This document shows positions 8,700-18,552 of a stretch of DNA of 34,900 bases, in pieces. The notes beneath the pieces are model-generated. The model was not told where the DNA came from and did no database searches. It was given only the letters and a program-made list of their open reading frames with translations. Every line of letters begins with the position of its first letter. Position 1 is the stretch's first letter. This DNA is from Caryophanales bacterium (GTDB lineage Bacteria; Bacillota_I; Bacilli_A; Izemoplasmatales; UBA1188): assembly GCA_016287865.1 (NCBI GenBank), contig JAEEXP010000012.1:1-34900 (forward strand), written 5' to 3'. The translations under genes were made by a program, and so were the position numbers.

Positions 8700-11600
8700 A
8701 CTTTATAGATCAATACATGTGGGCAGTAAACTTATTTTTCTATTTACTACTCTCATTCCCAATTCTCTACAACTTCTTTAAAGGCCTAGAAAAAGGTTTT
8801 AAAAGAAGTATATGGAATTTAGTATTTAAGCTTATTTTCCTTGGAGTATTTATATTTACCTTAGAATTAATCGCAAATAGCTTATATAATTCTAAGTTCT
8901 TTGGATTGCCTAATCGAATGACTGTATGGATCTTACATGAAGATTCATCTAGTGTGATGACATTTAAAGATTTCGCTCACTTATTCTATGAGAAATATTC
9001 TGAAAATCTATCAAATATGGCTGGAGGAATGGATGTTAATAATCCATATACACTCGCTTTAGTAGATATGTTTGGTGTATTTATCTTTAAGATTCTATGG
9101 GGAATTCTATACTTCACTATCATTAAATTCTTATGGTGGATTGTAAAGAAGATTCTATACGCTATATTCTTAAGAGATAAGAAAGAATTTGAAGGCATTA
9201 GAAAAGGTAGACTTGTAGGTTCAATGGTAGGCCTAGTTTCTGGTGTATTATCAATGTTTGTGATGATGGTCTATATTACAGGAATTATGTCGCTTGTAAG
9301 ATATACAGGCGAAATTAAACGAATTGAAGAAGGTTCACAAACAGAAGAAACTACTCAAAACGAAAACAATACTCAACAAACAGGTGAAATTGAAGTTGAT
9401 AATTATATTATTAAGCTCGCAGATGAAGAAGAACCTAGCGGTTCATCTAATTATGCGATGCAAGCCATTGAATACGTTCAAATGGTTTCAAAGAGACTTG
9501 TGAATTTCACTAAGTGTTGGACTGATAACTTCTACGTTAAAACTATCAATAAAATAAACGTAAAACTTGATACTGGAAACCTAGATGAAGAGGGTAAACC
9601 GGTATATGTAACTGAAAATGTACTCGATGCAACATTTGATACACTTGTTAGAATGACATATGTTTATGAGGAGACTGATGAAGAAGAAAAGACTCATAAA
9701 CTATCGGTAAGAGTTAACTTAGTTACTGAATTAAATAATATAATCAATGGTGTTTTATATTTAGTGGATGACGATAAAGTTATTAATTCAAATGGTACAT
9801 TAGACTTATCTAAAGTTAATCCTGACCGTGTTGAAATTGCGTTTAGTAAGCTTTCTGAGATTAACCTAATAAAAGTACTAGTTACTGTAGGTATTGGTAG
9901 TGCTGGTAAACAATATTTAGGCGAAGAAGCTACTGAAAGCGAAATTAGAGATTTAGCTTTAGCTGATTATACAGGTGATATCGCAAGACTTGGTAAGGCT
10001 TTCTCTGGCTTATTTGAACTTGGAATTGGTTCATTTATCCAAGATATGCTTAATAATCCTGGAGATATGGGTGGTATCGCAGTTAAGTTATTCAATGGAC
10101 TTACTCCAAAGAAGATTGAAGGTGAAACTGATCTAGAGTATGATCAAAGAGTAGCTAAAATAAGAAATAAGATTACTGATGCATTTGGAGATTTAAAACT
10201 ACTCCATAATGCTTCTAAAGTAGCTATTAGATTCCTCGCTAACAGCACTTTAAAACAATATATAGAAGAATTAGGATTAAACGAAAATGACGCTAACGCT
10301 GTCACTAACGGTCAATCACCTAAATCTTATATTCAAAACTTAATAAATACTGTATCGTTATCTGAAGATATCGGAACTATCTTTAAGATGGTATTTGATA
10401 CAGTTGACTTTAATGGCGGAGATGAAGGTAATATTGCATTCTTAATGGCTAATTACCTTGATTTAAATAAAGCATTAGAAGAAGATACTGAAAGAACTCT
10501 TACTCTAGATGACATTTCAGCTTATATGAATGTCTTACTATCTAGATTATCTGATTTAACATTCGTAAACTCACTCCTTGATATCGGAGTTAAAGCATTA
10601 ACTATAAAAATTCAAGGAACTGACTATTCTCAATATCTAACAGATGAAAACATCTATGGCGATACAGGTATCGACTGGAAACAAGAACTTGGAACTAAGA
10701 TTCCAAACCTCGTTACTGCAATAGTTGATGCTGATATCTTAGGACTTGTGATGGGCGAAGGTAATATCGTAGATAAGATTTGGAGTAAAGCTATCACAGA
10801 TGCTGGTCTTCAAGGATATCTAACTGATACAATTAACGCATTATTTGACCTCAAGATATTATCTAACTTCAATGATGCATCTATAAAAGGCTTATTAGAC
10901 CAATATTTAGGTGCTATGGATTTAGGAGGACTTAAGATTATTATCTCTGATAAACTTGGAACTCCAGGTCACAGAATTAAAGATGAATTATTAAACGTAA
11001 TTGGTCTTGCAGATGATATTACTAAGAGTGCTCACCTCAAAGGTGCACAAAGCTTCCAAGAAGTATTCGCTAATATTAAATATTTAATTTATGGTATTTC
11101 TGGCGTAGACGCTAAAAAGATTGAAGACTCAACTATTTTAGGTCCATCAATCGTTCATTTCCTTTCAAATAGCTCAATTGAAATGATTAAATCACCATAT
11201 ATTTATGAAGATAAAGCATGGTATTCTACATATAATGAACAAGGTGAATACGTAACATATGGTGAATTATATAATTTAGTTCAATCAATTAAAACTGTAG
11301 CTGCAAATGAAGATTTAATACAATTATTTGATAATACTAGTAGTTTTGACCCGCTAAATATCATTAAGAATTTAAGTGAAACTGAAATTAATAATCTATT
11401 TGCATCTAGAACAATTCAGTTAACATTATCTGATTTTGCGACAACATTTGATTCAGAACAGATTTCAATCAAGATTCCATCATATTCAGAAGAATATATC
11501 CTAGTATCTAACTATGCTAAGGATGATGAAGGTAATCCAACAACTGAAGGCGTTACACTTACTTCTGAATACTTACTTGATGAAGATGGAAACCAAGTAC

Positions 11601-14600
11601 TAATCGATGAACACCCTGTAAAACTCGCACAAACTAAGGTTATTAAGAAGACTGAAATGGTATCTTTAGTTAATGCGCTTAAGGAAGTTACTGATATTTC
11701 ATCATTAACTGATTCATCTAAGATTCTAGATACTATTAAGACATTTGATGGTCCATCAGTTAAGAATCCAAGTATTTCTAAACTCGATGTAATACTTGAA
11801 TCTAATATTTTAAGATGTTCTATCTCATTCTATTTAACAGGTGAACATTACGATAATTTCTTAATCTATCCTGTTGAAGTATTTGAAGAAGATGGAGAAA
11901 CTAAATATATTACACAAACTGATATGTCTAAGTTATTCACATCAATTATTGTTTTATTAAATGAAACTAACTTAGATAACCTAGATTCTATCGACTTTAA
12001 TAGCTTTAAGAGTTTAAGTGATGCATCTGATGAAAACTTAGATAAGATTGCAAGTTCATCTATTTTAAGAGCTACTTTATCAGATAAGATTTTAACTGCA
12101 TCAGATGCAGTAGTAATCCCATCAAGCGCTAAAGAATTAAGCCCTAAATACGCTTGGGATGATGCTACGCAAGTATTAAATATTGATTCAACATATAAAA
12201 TCATTACAAAACAAGAAGTAAAAGCTTTACTTAAGGCTATTGGATTTATTGACTTTGATTCAATGGAAGATTCAACTTCAATTATCTCTTTAGTAGATAC
12301 ATTTAACACTAATTCAGAGACAATTCTATCATCTGAGATACTTAGATGTTCTATATCTCACTTCTTAACAGGTGACCACTACGATAACTTCTTTACTTAT
12401 CCGTATAAAGTTAATGTAAGTGGAAGTGATTATATTCTTTTTGAATATGATACAGATAACGCTCAATACTATATTAAGAAAGCTGATTTACAAGATTTAT
12501 TCTTATCTATTGATGTATTAATCGATGAAACAGGATTTAGTGATTTAAATAACGTTAACTTCGATATGTTTAAACAACTTAATTCAACAACAGATGAAAA
12601 CATGAATAAGATTGTGAAATCTTCAATTCTAAGAGCTACTTTATCAGATAAAATAAAGAGTGCATCTACATCAGTAATTATTCCAACAAGCGTAAAAGAA
12701 GGCATTGAAATAATTACTTATAACACTGGAACTAATGAAGTGGAATTTGATAATACTTATAAAGCAATTAACCAAGATGAAATTAAGTATTTATTAAAAG
12801 CTATTGGATACTTAGATTTCGATTCAATGGATTCATCAACCGCTATCATGGATACAGTTAAGACATTCAATACTAATTCAGAAACTATTTTAAGATCTGA
12901 TATCTTAAGAGCTTCTGTATCACACTTCTTAACTGGTGATAGCTATGATAATTACTTTGTATATCCGTATAAAGTAGATAATGGAGTAGTTAGTTATGAA
13001 CTCTTTGAATATGACTCTGGAAATACTCAATATTATCTTAAGAAAGCTGATTTACAAGAATTATTTGAATCTATTTCAATCCTTATGGATGATGCAGGAT
13101 TTGGTGATTTAAGTACTGTAAACTTCGATTTATTCAAAGATTTATCATTAATTAGCGAAACTAAGATGAATAAACTTGTAGAAAGTAAAATCTTTGATGC
13201 GACTATCTCAAATAAGCTAAATGATGCCTTTGGTTCATCAACTCAAAAGATTTTAATCCCATATGGCGCAACTATTAAATCATCTAAATTAGTAGAAAAC
13301 GCAAGTGTATGGGAAGAAGGAGATACAGATTTCAGATATATTAAATCTACTGAAATTAAGTATTTAATTAGAGCTTTATACTATATCGACTTCGATATGC
13401 TTGGAAATTCAAGTAATGCATTCGATTCATTAAGTGATTTAAATAAACCATCACTTGAAACTGGTAAGACTAAACTTGATGTAATTTTAAGATCATCTAT
13501 CCTCAATGCAACATTCAGTGATGTAATTATGGGTATGGATCTTGATTCAATGAGCTTAATCGTTCTTGAAGACGCTATTGATAAAACGGATAAGTTTACT
13601 GAGAGTGGTGTTACATACTTATATGATGAGAATGAAGCACACTATAAGAAAGCACTATCTTCAGGCATTATTAGTAGTGAAGAAATAATTAACTTAATTA
13701 AGGCATTAAAGTATATTGATTTATCTAAATTCACTAATGGAGATGATATATTCGGTGTACTAAAAGATTTAACTAAGACTGTATCTTTAACAAGTAATAC
13801 ACTAAAGATTGATGCTATCTTAAATTCTAAGATTTTAAATGCAACAATTGCTAACTACATCATTAAACTTAATGGTATATCAATTGATATTAATGTTCCA
13901 TTCAATGATGATGTACTTGAAAGTGAAGCTGGAACTCCTGTGAAGTTTAATAACTTACTTGCAAATAGCTCAAATAATGTTCAAAAAGAAGTATATCTAA
14001 TTAAAGATTCTGAACTTAGAGCATTCATCTTAGCCGCAGGTTCAATCGACCTTAATAAGATGTCAACTAATCCAGATGAAGCTATTGTAATGTTATCTAA
14101 TAAGATTAGAATCGCATCAGTTCAATATGTTATTTATGATCTTATTACAGCATCTAAGATTTTAAGTACTTCTATATCTAATTATATAGTTTCAAAGAGT
14201 GCAGATTTAGGCTTCTCAAGCATTGTATTCCCTATCGATGAATTAGATGAAACAGAAGTATTAAAGATTAATGTTGCATCAAATGGTGTAGTTACAAATA
14301 GTAATAAACATTCAATCGTTATTGATGCATCTGAATTAACTAGATTTATCATCGCATTATCTCACTTAGATTTAAGTAATATTGCATCTGATACTCTAGG
14401 TGCAATTCAATCATTAAATGAATTAATTCCTGGAACAAGTACTTCAAAGATTGATGTAATATTAGATTCAGAAATTATTAGATATACATTATCTAAGCAA
14501 ATCGAAGAAGCAGCTGGTACAGGTGCAACTCCTAACTTTATCATTCCAAAACAAGCATTTGAACTTAATGGCGCTAATATCAAGGATTATAGCGTTTATA

Positions 14601-16405
14601 GTTCATTTAATGAGAATACAGGCGTGATTACATCTTCAACTAGCAAACTTCTCTTAGAAAGCGAAATTCTAAGCCTAATTAACGCTTTAGATTATCTAGA
14701 TTTAAATAGTATTACAGCTAATGACGTTATTAATTTAAGCTATGATACTCTTGAGAATAAGCTTTTAGCTTCTAAGATTATTCACGCAAATGTATCTGAT
14801 AAGTTTAAGACATCTCTATCAAGTAATAGTCACGTTGGTACAGCTTATAACACATTAATGGAATCAGATGAATTAACATATGACCCAACTAATAGTAGTG
14901 CTGTATGGCTTGAAACAGTTACTAAGACAGAAATATTAAACGTATTCCAAGCTTTAAAAGTTATGGGTACAAATGATATGGATAACTTTGAAATCTCTCC
15001 AGAAGTACTATTTATCCTTACGGATGATGGTAATAATGCAAATGATGATACTCAAGTAAGAAACGTTGAAACAAGAGTAGACTTCTTAATGTCTATATTT
15101 ATTAGAACTTACTTAACTAACTATGCAACATTCTTCTCAAGTTCTACAGATTATGAAGGATTAGCTACTGCTAAAGTAGGCGCTAAGAATTATCTTAAGA
15201 TTTCTGCAATCACAAATACACAAGATTCATACTATAGTCAATCATTTGATTCAACACCATCATATAGTGAATTAACTATAAATGATACTGATCATAGAGT
15301 TGAATGGGAACCATGTACATTAAGTGGTGGTCTTATAACTTATTATATTTATATTGATGGTAGAAAGATTGATACAGGATCTCCAATAACAGTCAATTAT
15401 TCTACAGATCTATATACAGAATATATGAATGCAGGAGTTGGAGACCATAAGATTCAAGTTGTAGCGGTAGGTGCATCTATGGCTGGTATAACAAAACCAT
15501 TTATTTATACTGAAAAACAAAAACCTAGAGAATATGATCCAACACCTATAGCTCAAGTAAGTGGTGTATCATATGATGAAACAACAACTACACTTACATT
15601 CAATGGTGTAGAACGTGCTGATTATTATCTAATTATATTTACTGATGAAAACAGTAATGAAATAAGATATACAATCAAAGAACAATGGTCACCTGGACTT
15701 GTAATATCTCGTAATATCAAAGATATATTAGTAAAAGGTCATAGTTATAGTTATAGCATTGCAGGATATTCTAATAGCCAATATATCCTCAGTCATGCAC
15801 CTTACAACTCATTAAATGATATTAGATATTATGCAGATTCTGAACAACTAGAAGTTGAATATAATAATGATGGATTATTATACTTCACTAATTTAGATTT
15901 CAGTGATTCTACATTCACATATGAATATTTAATTATGATAAATAGTGATGATTATTACTATATACCTGGTGAATCAACTAGTGATTTATATGATTTAATT
16001 GAAAGACATGGATCTTACTTCACATTAGATTTAAGAGATAGTTCATTAAATCTTGATTATGGTTCAATAACAATAGAAATCTATGCATCTAAATCCTTAT
16101 ATTCTGGATCATATAACACTATTACAATCAATAAGATAGATAAACAACCAGTCATTAATTATAATGGCGAAACTGAAGTATTATCTATGACAAGCATCAA
16201 TTATGGAACACAAGTAGAAGTTAAAATCACTAGTGTATCTGATCCTGATACTGTATTAATGTATAAGATATATACTATTCAATCTAATAGCATTAGCGTT
16301 GATGTTAAGAAACTAGCTAAAGACACTGAATATGTAGTAACTTATACAATCATATCAAATTCAAATTATCTAACTGATACATTTGATTATAACCTAGAAA
16401 AATAG
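8684..16405 (+). CDS. Giant 2,573-residue membrane-anchored repeat protein with CvpA-like N-terminus
   Basis: The function is not known to me. Four hydrophobic segments (about residues 11-32, 44-64, 126-158, 178-204) with an amphipathic, GKGxx-like basic stretch resemble the layout of CvpA/colicin V production family proteins, which are normally only 160-200 residues. A polar Thr/Gln/Asn/Glu linker (215-250) leads into an acidic, Asn/Ser/Asp-rich region. From about residue 911 to 2045 a module of 85-130 residues repeats, each with an 'S-x-I-L-R/N-A-T-x-S' core (cores at 911, 1042, 1127, 1219, 1315, 1407, 1503, 1606, 1717, 1826, 1931 and 2032) preceded by a helix of the form E-I-x-x-L-I-x-A-L-x-x-I-D-F/L. 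The last 380 residues look like beta-sandwich (Ig/FN3-type) domains. There is no LPXTG or C-terminal membrane helix. It starts behind a perfect AAGGAGG and is the third gene of an overlapping unit with an M50-like protease. A large envelope or cell-surface protein is the simplest reading; adhesion or scaffolding is speculation. Confidence 0.88.
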   Translation: MERVLNFIDQYMWAVNLFFYLLLSFPILYNFFKGLEKGFKRSIWNLVFKLIFLGVFIFTLELIANSLYNSKFFGLPNRMTVWILHEDSSSVMTFKDFAHLFYEKYSENLSNMAGGMDVNNPYTLALVDMFGVFIFKILWGILYFTIIKFLWWIVKKILYAIFLRDKKEFEGIRKGRLVGSMVGLVSGVLSMFVMMVYITGIMSLVRYTGEIKRIEEGSQTEETTQNENNTQQTGEIEVDNYIIKLADEEEPSGSSNYAMQAIEYVQMVSKRLVNFTKCWTDNFYVKTINKINVKLDTGNLDEEGKPVYVTENVLDATFDTLVRMTYVYEETDEEEKTHKLSVRVNLVTELNNIINGVLYLVDDDKVINSNGTLDLSKVNPDRVEIAFSKLSEINLIKVLVTVGIGSAGKQYLGEEATESEIRDLALADYTGDIARLGKAFSGLFELGIGSFIQDMLNNPGDMGGIAVKLFNGLTPKKIEGETDLEYDQRVAKIRNKITDAFGDLKLLHNASKVAIRFLANSTLKQYIEELGLNENDANAVTNGQSPKSYIQNLINTVSLSEDIGTIFKMVFDTVDFNGGDEGNIAFLMANYLDLNKALEEDTERTLTLDDISAYMNVLLSRLSDLTFVNSLLDIGVKALTIKIQGTDYSQYLTDENIYGDTGIDWKQELGTKIPNLVTAIVDADILGLVMGEGNIVDKIWSKAITDAGLQGYLTDTINALFDLKILSNFNDASIKGLLDQYLGAMDLGGLKIIISDKLGTPGHRIKDELLNVIGLADDITKSAHLKGAQSFQEVFANIKYLIYGISGVDAKKIEDSTILGPSIVHFLSNSSIEMIKSPYIYEDKAWYSTYNEQGEYVTYGELYNLVQSIKTVAANEDLIQLFDNTSSFDPLNIIKNLSETEINNLFASRTIQLTLSDFATTFDSEQISIKIPSYSEEYILVSNYAKDDEGNPTTEGVTLTSEYLLDEDGNQVLIDEHPVKLAQTKVIKKTEMVSLVNALKEVTDISSLTDSSKILDTIKTFDGPSVKNPSISKLDVILESNILRCSISFYLTGEHYDNFLIYPVEVFEEDGETKYITQTDMSKLFTSIIVLLNETNLDNLDSIDFNSFKSLSDASDENLDKIASSSILRATLSDKILTASDAVVIPSSAKELSPKYAWDDATQVLNIDSTYKIITKQEVKALLKAIGFIDFDSMEDSTSIISLVDTFNTNSETILSSEILRCSISHFLTGDHYDNFFTYPYKVNVSGSDYILFEYDTDNAQYYIKKADLQDLFLSIDVLIDETGFSDLNNVNFDMFKQLNSTTDENMNKIVKSSILRATLSDKIKSASTSVIIPTSVKEGIEIITYNTGTNEVEFDNTYKAINQDEIKYLLKAIGYLDFDSMDSSTAIMDTVKTFNTNSETILRSDILRASVSHFLTGDSYDNYFVYPYKVDNGVVSYELFEYDSGNTQYYLKKADLQELFESISILMDDAGFGDLSTVNFDLFKDLSLISETKMNKLVESKIFDATISNKLNDAFGSSTQKILIPYGATIKSSKLVENASVWEEGDTDFRYIKSTEIKYLIRALYYIDFDMLGNSSNAFDSLSDLNKPSLETGKTKLDVILRSSILNATFSDVIMGMDLDSMSLIVLEDAIDKTDKFTESGVTYLYDENEAHYKKALSSGIISSEEIINLIKALKYIDLSKFTNGDDIFGVLKDLTKTVSLTSNTLKIDAILNSKILNATIANYIIKLNGISIDINVPFNDDVLESEAGTPVKFNNLLANSSNNVQKEVYLIKDSELRAFILAAGSIDLNKMSTNPDEAIVMLSNKIRIASVQYVIYDLITASKILSTSISNYIVSKSADLGFSSIVFPIDELDETEVLKINVASNGVVTNSNKHSIVIDASELTRFIIALSHLDLSNIASDTLGAIQSLNELIPGTSTSKIDVILDSEIIRYTLSKQIEEAAGTGATPNFIIPKQAFELNGANIKDYSVYSSFNENTGVITSSTSKLLLESEILSLINALDYLDLNSITANDVINLSYDTLENKLLASKIIHANVSDKFKTSLSSNSHVGTAYNTLMESDELTYDPTNSSAVWLETVTKTEILNVFQALKVMGTNDMDNFEISPEVLFILTDDGNNANDDTQVRNVETRVDFLMSIFIRTYLTNYATFFSSSTDYEGLATAKVGAKNYLKISAITNTQDSYYSQSFDSTPSYSELTINDTDHRVEWEPCTLSGGLITYYIYIDGRKIDTGSPITVNYSTDLYTEYMNAGVGDHKIQVVAVGASMAGITKPFIYTEKQKPREYDPTPIAQVSGVSYDETTTTLTFNGVERADYYLIIFTDENSNEIRYTIKEQWSPGLVISRNIKDILVKGHSYSYSIAGYSNSQYILSHAPYNSLNDIRYYADSEQLEVEYNNDGLLYFTNLDFSDSTFTYEYLIMINSDDYYYIPGESTSDLYDLIERHGSYFTLDLRDSSLNLDYGSITIEIYASKSLYSGSYNTITINKIDKQPVINYNGETEVLSMTSINYGTQVEVKITSVSDPDTVLMYKIYTIQSNSISVDVKKLAKDTEYVVTYTIISNSNYLTDTFDYNLEK
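11807..13498 (+). repeat. Three tandem double-module repeats inside the giant gene
   Basis: Three consecutive units of about 530-600 bp (starting at 11807, 12338 and 12902) are recognisably similar also at the DNA level. Each opens with the ILRxS core followed by LTG and YDN-F/Y-F, then a tyrosine-rich strand region, a D-L-Q/S-x-L-F helix, a second ILRAT core or its diverged form, and an E-I/V-K-x-L-L-K-A-I-G helix ending each unit. They look like the most recent internal duplications in the gene; flanking modules are more diverged. Confidence 0.8.
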
Positions 16406-16407
16406 GT

Positions 16408-16437
16408 GAAAATGAGGCATTAATTTGCCTCATTTTC
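16408..16437 (+). terminator. Intrinsic terminator of the giant-protein operon
   Basis: A perfect 12-bp inverted repeat, GAAAATGAGGCA (16408-16419) with TGCCTCATTTTC (16426-16437), and a 6-nt loop, starting 3 bp after the stop codon. Confidence 0.9.
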
Positions 16438-16597
16438 TTATATATGATACACTGGATATGTGTACATTTTTAAGGTATTATTACCTAAAATATTTGAAAG
16501 AAAAACCATCACAATTAAAACACACAATAAATAAATAAAAATCTATAATAATTCACACACAAAAATGATGAATTTTTAAAGGTCTTTATAAAATAAT

Positions 16598-16625
16598 TTG
16601 ATAAATCTCATTATTATATTATAAT
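16598..16625 (+). promoter_or_regulatory. SigA-type promoter of obgE-ruvA
   Basis: TTGATA (16598-16603), a 16-bp spacer and TATAAT (16620-16625). The start would fall near 16632, leaving a leader of only about 17 nt that consists mainly of the AAGGAG ribosome site. The rest of 16438-16597 is AT-rich and shows only a small AGGTA/TACCT hairpin. Confidence 0.75.
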
Positions 16626-16648
16626 ATTGAGAAGGAGTTTGAAGAATT

Positions 16649-17956
16649 ATGTTCGTAGATGAAACCAAGCTTAAAATTGCATCAGGAAAAGGCGGCGATG
16701 GAGCCGTATGTTTTAGACATGAAAAATACCTAGAAAAAGGTGGACCATCAGGCGGTGATGGAGGCGATGGTGGATCTATCATCTTTGTAGCTGATAAGAA
16801 CATGAACACACTCCTATCACTCCGTTATAAAAGAATAATTGTTGCGCAAAATGGTGAAAATGGAAAGATTAAAAACATGAGCGGTAAGAAGGGTGAAGAT
16901 GTAATAATTCATGTACCTGAAGGAACAATGATTTATAACGAAAATACTAACGAATTATTATGTGATTTAACTCATGATAAGGAAGAAAGAGTCTTGCTTA
17001 AAGGCGGTAAAGGTGGCCTTGGAAATCAACATTTTGCAACATCAAGAAACCAAGCACCAACATTCGCAGAACCAGGTGAACTTGGTAAAGAATTATTCAT
17101 TAGACTTGAACTAAAAGTGCTCGCAGATGTAGGTTTAGTAGGCTATCCTAGCGTAGGAAAATCTACTTTAATCAGTGTAATTAGTGAGGCAAAACCTAAA
17201 ATTGCTGCTTATCATTTCACTACTTTACAACCTAATTTAGGTATGGTTTATGTAAAGGATGGAAGGTCATTTGTATGTGCCGATCTACCTGGATTAATTG
17301 AAGGTGCATCACAAGGTTTAGGACTTGGATTCCAGTTCTTAAAACATATCGAAAGAACTAAAGTAATCATTCATATTCTTGATGGTGAAAAGGTTAATGG
17401 AAGCCTATTTGAAGACTATGAAAAGATAAGATTAGAGCTTGAAAATTATGATCCAGAAATACTAAAAAAGAGTGAAATAATTGTTATAAATAAGAGTGAT
17501 TCTGAGTATGCAGAAGACAACACAGAACTCTTCAAAATGGAATATAAAGAGAAGTATAAAAAAGACCCTGAAATCTATGTAATTAGTGCTCTTGAAAGAA
17601 AGAATTTAGACCCGCTTTTATATAGAGCTGCAGACCTTTTAGACTATGAGAATTCAAAAATTGAAGAAGAAAAAGTAGTTGAAACTGAGCCTGAAAACTA
17701 CAAAGAATACACATTTAAACCTAAGAAAGATAAGGGATTTGAAGTCACAAAAGACTGGGAAAATATGGTCTACAGTGTACAAGGTCCACGTATTGATGAG
17801 ATTATGAGATACTATAAAGAAGACTCAGATCAATCAGTTATGTGGGTTACTAGAAACTTAAGAAAATTAGGCATTGAAGAAGAACTTAAAAAGATTGGTT
17901 GTAAGGACGGAGACCTTGTTAGAATCGGTTCAATTGAGTTCGAATTCAATGAATAA
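16649..17956 (+). CDS. obgE: Obg/CgtA GTPase
   Basis: Essential ribosome-associated GTPase for late 50S assembly and stress signalling. Residues 1-158 form the glycine-rich Obg fold (for example KGGDGAVCFRHEK and GGPSGGDGGDGGSI). The GTPase domain has G1 GYPSVGKST at about 165-173, G3 DLPGLIEGAS, G4 NKSD and a G5-like SALE. The C-terminal OCT domain (about residues 360-430) is present with the typical GDLVRIGSIEFEF end. The 435-residue length is normal. ruvA follows after 11 bp. In many Firmicutes obg sits near rplU-rpmA; here it is separated from them by the three-gene membrane operon. Confidence 0.98.
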   Translation: MFVDETKLKIASGKGGDGAVCFRHEKYLEKGGPSGGDGGDGGSIIFVADKNMNTLLSLRYKRIIVAQNGENGKIKNMSGKKGEDVIIHVPEGTMIYNENTNELLCDLTHDKEERVLLKGGKGGLGNQHFATSRNQAPTFAEPGELGKELFIRLELKVLADVGLVGYPSVGKSTLISVISEAKPKIAAYHFTTLQPNLGMVYVKDGRSFVCADLPGLIEGASQGLGLGFQFLKHIERTKVIIHILDGEKVNGSLFEDYEKIRLELENYDPEILKKSEIIVINKSDSEYAEDNTELFKMEYKEKYKKDPEIYVISALERKNLDPLLYRAADLLDYENSKIEEEKVVETEPENYKEYTFKPKKDKGFEVTKDWENMVYSVQGPRIDEIMRYYKEDSDQSVMWVTRNLRKLGIEEELKKIGCKDGDLVRIGSIEFEFNE

Positions 17957-17967
17957 GGTGATTAATT

Positions 17968-18522
17968 ATGTATGATTATTTAAAAGGCAAAGTTACTCAA
18001 ATAATGAAAGATTCAATCGATTTTGAAGTAAATAATATTGGTTATCAAGTATTTACTCCAAGCCCATATTCATTCAAAATCGATGAAGAACTAACACTAT
18101 ATACTTATATGCATATTAAAGAAGATAATTTGACACTTTTCGGCTTTAAAGAAAAATCAGAAAAAGAGTTATTTTTAAAGCTTATTAGTGTATCAGGCAT
18201 TGGTCCTAAGAGTGCAATAGCAATTTTAGCTACAGGATCTGTATCAATGATTTCACAAGCAATTACTAAAGGTGATGCTAAATACTTAACCAAATTCCCT
18301 GGTATTGGAATGAAGTCTGCTCAACAAATCATCCTTGATCTAAAGGGCAAATTAGTAATAACTGAATACAGTGGAAACTATTTAGTACTAGATGAAGTTC
18401 ATGATGCGCTACAAGCTTTAGGCTATAGTGATAAAGATATTAATAAGGTATTACCTAAATTAGATTCAACAAAATCAACTAACGATTTAATCAGAGATGC
18501 ATTAAAACTTATAACAAATTAA
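17968..18522 (+). CDS. ruvA: Holliday junction branch migration protein RuvA
   Basis: DNA-binding subunit of the RuvAB branch migration complex. At 184 residues it is slightly short (family about 190-205). The N-terminal OB fold begins MYDYLKGKV. Two helix-hairpin-helix motifs follow: SVSGIGPKSAIAIL and FPGIGMKSAQQIILDLK. The last 45 residues form the RuvB-contacting domain III (HDALQALGYSDKDI). A terminator overlaps the stop codon. The expected partner ruvB does not follow and is not elsewhere in the window, so RuvB must be encoded elsewhere or be missing. Confidence 0.97.
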   Translation: MYDYLKGKVTQIMKDSIDFEVNNIGYQVFTPSPYSFKIDEELTLYTYMHIKEDNLTLFGFKEKSEKELFLKLISVSGIGPKSAIAILATGSVSMISQAITKGDAKYLTKFPGIGMKSAQQIILDLKGKLVITEYSGNYLVLDEVHDALQALGYSDKDINKVLPKLDSTKSTNDLIRDALKLITN

Positions 18523-18552
18523 AACTATGGGAAACAAAACCCATAGTTTTTT
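18521..18552 (+). terminator. Intrinsic terminator of obgE-ruvA
   Basis: An 11-bp stem, AAAACTATGGG (18521-18531) with CCCATAGTTTT (18540-18550), an 8-nt loop and T run. It overlaps the last two bases of the ruvA stop codon. Confidence 0.92.

Noticed and set aside
11807-13498. Tandem DNA repeats as a CRISPR or satellite array
   Set aside because: The units are in frame, hundreds of bases long and part of one open reading frame; no short direct repeats with unique spacers.
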